Origin: Bradyrhizobium guangxiense
Lineage (GTDB): Bacteria; Pseudomonadota; Alphaproteobacteria; Rhizobiales; Xanthobacteraceae
Length of the DNA stretch: 64,000 bases
Direction of reading: 5' to 3'
Assembly: GCF_004114915.1 (NCBI RefSeq)
Contig: NZ_CP022220.1
Coordinates: 744,001 to 808,000 of the forward strand
Below the pieces are notes generated by a model. That model ran no database searches and was not told the origin of the DNA. It saw only the letters and a program-made list of their open reading frames with translations. Within the stretch, counting starts at the first letter, position 1. Each line of letters starts with the position of its first letter. Below are positions 62,224 through 64,000 of the stretch, one piece after another. The position numbers and the translations under genes are program-made.

Positions 62224-63633
62224 CTAGGTTAAGTACCTTCTGACGTCCGTTACCGCCCCGGCAATCGCAGCGGCGGCCACCGAGGCGGGACTGGCTAGGT
62301 GGGTGCGACTCTTTTGGCCTTGGCGCCCCTCGAAATTGCGGTTCGACGTAGAGATGCAACGCTTACCGGGTCCTACAAAGTCATCATTGATGGCGACGCA
62401 CATGGAACATCCGGCCTCCCGCCACTCAAACCCAGCTTCCAGGAAGACTTTGTCGAGCCCCAGAGATTCAGCGGCATGTTTAACCTGCGCTGAGCCGGGT
62501 ACCACAAGCGCGCGTACATGCGAAGCGACCTTGCGCCCCCGCACGACTTCGGCGGCAGCCTCTATATCGGAAAGGCGGCTGTTGGTGCATGAACCGATAA
62601 ACGCCACGTCGACGGTGAGCCCTTCGAGAGACTGACCGGCCTCAAGACCGAGATAAGTCAGCGAACGGTCCATTGCGGCGCGACGCGCAAGGTCGTTAAC
62701 CGCCGCGGGATCAGGAATCGGATCGCTGACGCTGCCAACATCCTCGGGGGTCGTCCCCCAGGTGACCTGCGGGCCGATGCTCGTGCAATCAACATCGACC
62801 TCTCGATCGAAAACCGCTTCTGGGTCGGTCGGGAGCGAACGCCAGTAAGCCAATGACTGTTCCCACATTTCTCCCTTGGGCGAATAAGGCAGATCGTGGA
62901 GATATTCGAATGTGACGTCATCGGCAGCTATAAGTCCAGCTCTCGCACCGAACTCGATCGACATATTGCAGATGGTTTGGCGTTCTTCTATCGACAAAGA
63001 CCGTATGACGCTGCCGGCATATTCCACAGCGTAGCCACGTCCCGCCGCAACGCCGATCTGACCAATCAATCTCAAAATGAGATCCTTGGCGTATACCCCT
63101 CGGTTGAGCTTGCCTTCGAAATTGATACGCATGCGTTTCGGCCGCCGCTGGACGATTGTCTGGGTCGCGAGCACATGCTCCACCTCGCTGGTGCCAATGC
63201 CCCAAGCCCAACAACCAAGTCCTCCACACGTTGCCGTATGGCTGTCGCCGCATACCAGTGTTGTGCCGGGCAAGACGATGCCGAGCTCAGGTGCGATTAC
63301 ATGGACAATGCCTTGCCGAGGATCGTCAACATCAATGAGTTCAATCTTATGAGCCTGACAATTTTCACGTAACAGCTGCACGAATTCCCGACCACCAGCG
63401 AACGTCTCTCCCGTACGACCTTTCGCCGTGGAAAGGATGTGATCGACAACAGCATAGGTCAGTTCGGGATTACGGGTCTTGCGGCCAGCACGCTTCAAGC
63501 CCTCGAAGGCGGCAGCCGATGTGCATTCATGAACCATGTGCCGGTCCACATGAAGAAGAAACACGCCATCTTCAATCTCCCGGATAACATGCGACAGCCA
63601 GATCTTGTCGAACAGAGTTTCGCTGTTTGCCAT
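62224..63633 (-). CDS. leuC: LeuC-like aconitase-family large subunit (second copy)
   Basis: A 469-residue large subunit started at ATG 63633 (MANSETLFDKIWLSHVIREI). It has LPGTTLVCGDSHTATCGGLG and the Fe-S cysteines in FIGSCTNSRL and EAGCSMCVAIN. It is similar throughout to the first copy, suggesting duplication followed by specialisation. A shared motif precedes it about 98 bp upstream. Confidence 0.9.
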   Translation of the reverse strand: MANSETLFDKIWLSHVIREIEDGVFLLHVDRHMVHECTSAAAFEGLKRAGRKTRNPELTYAVVDHILSTAKGRTGETFAGGREFVQLLRENCQAHKIELIDVDDPRQGIVHVIAPELGIVLPGTTLVCGDSHTATCGGLGCWAWGIGTSEVEHVLATQTIVQRRPKRMRINFEGKLNRGVYAKDLILRLIGQIGVAAGRGYAVEYAGSVIRSLSIEERQTICNMSIEFGARAGLIAADDVTFEYLHDLPYSPKGEMWEQSLAYWRSLPTDPEAVFDREVDVDCTSIGPQVTWGTTPEDVGSVSDPIPDPAAVNDLARRAAMDRSLTYLGLEAGQSLEGLTVDVAFIGSCTNSRLSDIEAAAEVVRGRKVASHVRALVVPGSAQVKHAAESLGLDKVFLEAGFEWREAGCSMCVAINDDFVGPGKRCISTSNRNFEGRQGQKSRTHLASPASVAAAAIAGAVTDVRRYLT

Positions 63634-64000
63634 GGCGCTAATCGACTTGTCCCAAGGGGCTTGAATTCTCACGAGGTGAGCGAGCCGTACACGAGCTTTG
63701 GGAAGTTAAGAACCTCGGACATTGCCCAATAGGAGAAAATTGCAAACACCCCTTTTGCCCGGCTAGCAAATCGATGCTGTGCGTCAGATGCGCTTAAGTA
63801 CTCGCGGTCCACGCAAAATAGAACGATCGGCCTGCATCAGGCCTGCGCTATCTACAAGAGCAACTTTCTGGAAACGCGGAGCGAGCCAACGGGTATTGCC
63901 TGCGCAAACAACTACGCCGGGCACAACGATTGCAAGAGGCGAAAGCTGCCTATTGACGTCCGTTCGGATGATCTTCTTGGCGAGCCAAACCGAAAGGTTC
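63634..64000. other. Right edge with leuC promoter
   Basis: About 370 bp holding the second leuC promoter and shared-motif site C. A further gene may begin beyond the window; none is recognised within it. Confidence 0.4.
63731..63806 (-). promoter_or_regulatory. Shared motif, site C (upstream of second leuC)
   Basis: AGGAGAAAATTGCA at 63731-63744, then GTACTCGCG at 63798-63806, both identical to site B and similarly spaced. On the minus strand the first element reads TGCAATTTTCTCCTA, matching A and B. Confidence 0.55.

Noticed and set aside
1..64000. tRNA genes, CRISPR arrays, riboswitches or replication origin
   Set aside because: Looked for by eye on both strands; no cloverleaf arms, regular repeats or parAB/repABC-like genes were found.

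Overview
The window reads as a chromosomal accessory region of a soil or root-nodule alphaproteobacterium, most likely Bradyrhizobium or a close relative. This is inferred from the high GC, the protein style, and the mixture of IS66/IS630 elements, Fic remnants, toxin-antitoxin modules and ABC-fed catabolic operons. No tRNA, rRNA, CRISPR array or replication origin was seen.

Layout. (1) 0.7-8.7 kb: a PilZ-like protein, then a sulfur/organosulfonate-type cassette: an LLM flavin monooxygenase diverging from a TauD dioxygenase, a SsuA/TauA-type ABC importer (binding protein, ATPase, permease), and an AprA/AprB-like flavoprotein-ferredoxin pair whose flavoprotein carries a one-base frameshift. 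(2) 9-18 kb: a graveyard of toxin-antitoxin and mobile DNA: hipBA, a multiply frameshifted fic gene, hicAB, a complete IS66-family element (8-bp target duplication ACCCAATG) inserted against the hicAB promoter, and fragments of another Fic protein and an EAL protein. (3) 18.7-28.8 kb: a catabolic block with kynureninase and tryptophan 2,3-dioxygenase, an NMT1/SsuA-type ABC importer, a CaiB-type CoA-transferase and an HMG-CoA-lyase-like enzyme, all on the minus strand, facing a divergent aromatic aminotransferase and a GntR regulator. (4) 29.7-48.1 kb: a GGDEF cyclase, another Fic remnant, an IetAS-like AAA-ATPase/subtilase pair, higBA, an unrecognised three-gene operon headed by a nitrilase-fold protein, a divergent four-gene operon of exported proteins (lipoprotein, metzincin, trypsin-like protease, DUF900 hydrolase), a dead IS630 element and a second hipAB. 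(5) 48.7-63.7 kb: a second catabolic block with two aconitase-family LeuCD pairs (one leuD frameshifted), an HpcH/HpaI aldolase, a PEP-mutase/isocitrate-lyase-family lyase, two SDRs, AraC- and LysR-type regulators, and a Liv-type ABC importer whose binding protein is frameshifted.

How it fits together. The two catabolic blocks each pair an importer with chain-cleaving enzymes. In the second block, minus-strand promoters upstream of both leuC genes and of the lyase share a sequence motif, suggesting one regulon that dehydrates/hydrates and cleaves a branched hydroxy-acid. The middle third looks like a defence or stability island; its two divergent, unnamed operons (37.2-40.1 kb and 40.3-44.6 kb) are the best candidates for something undescribed. 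Several genes are broken by single small indels, so either decay or assembly error should be kept in mind.
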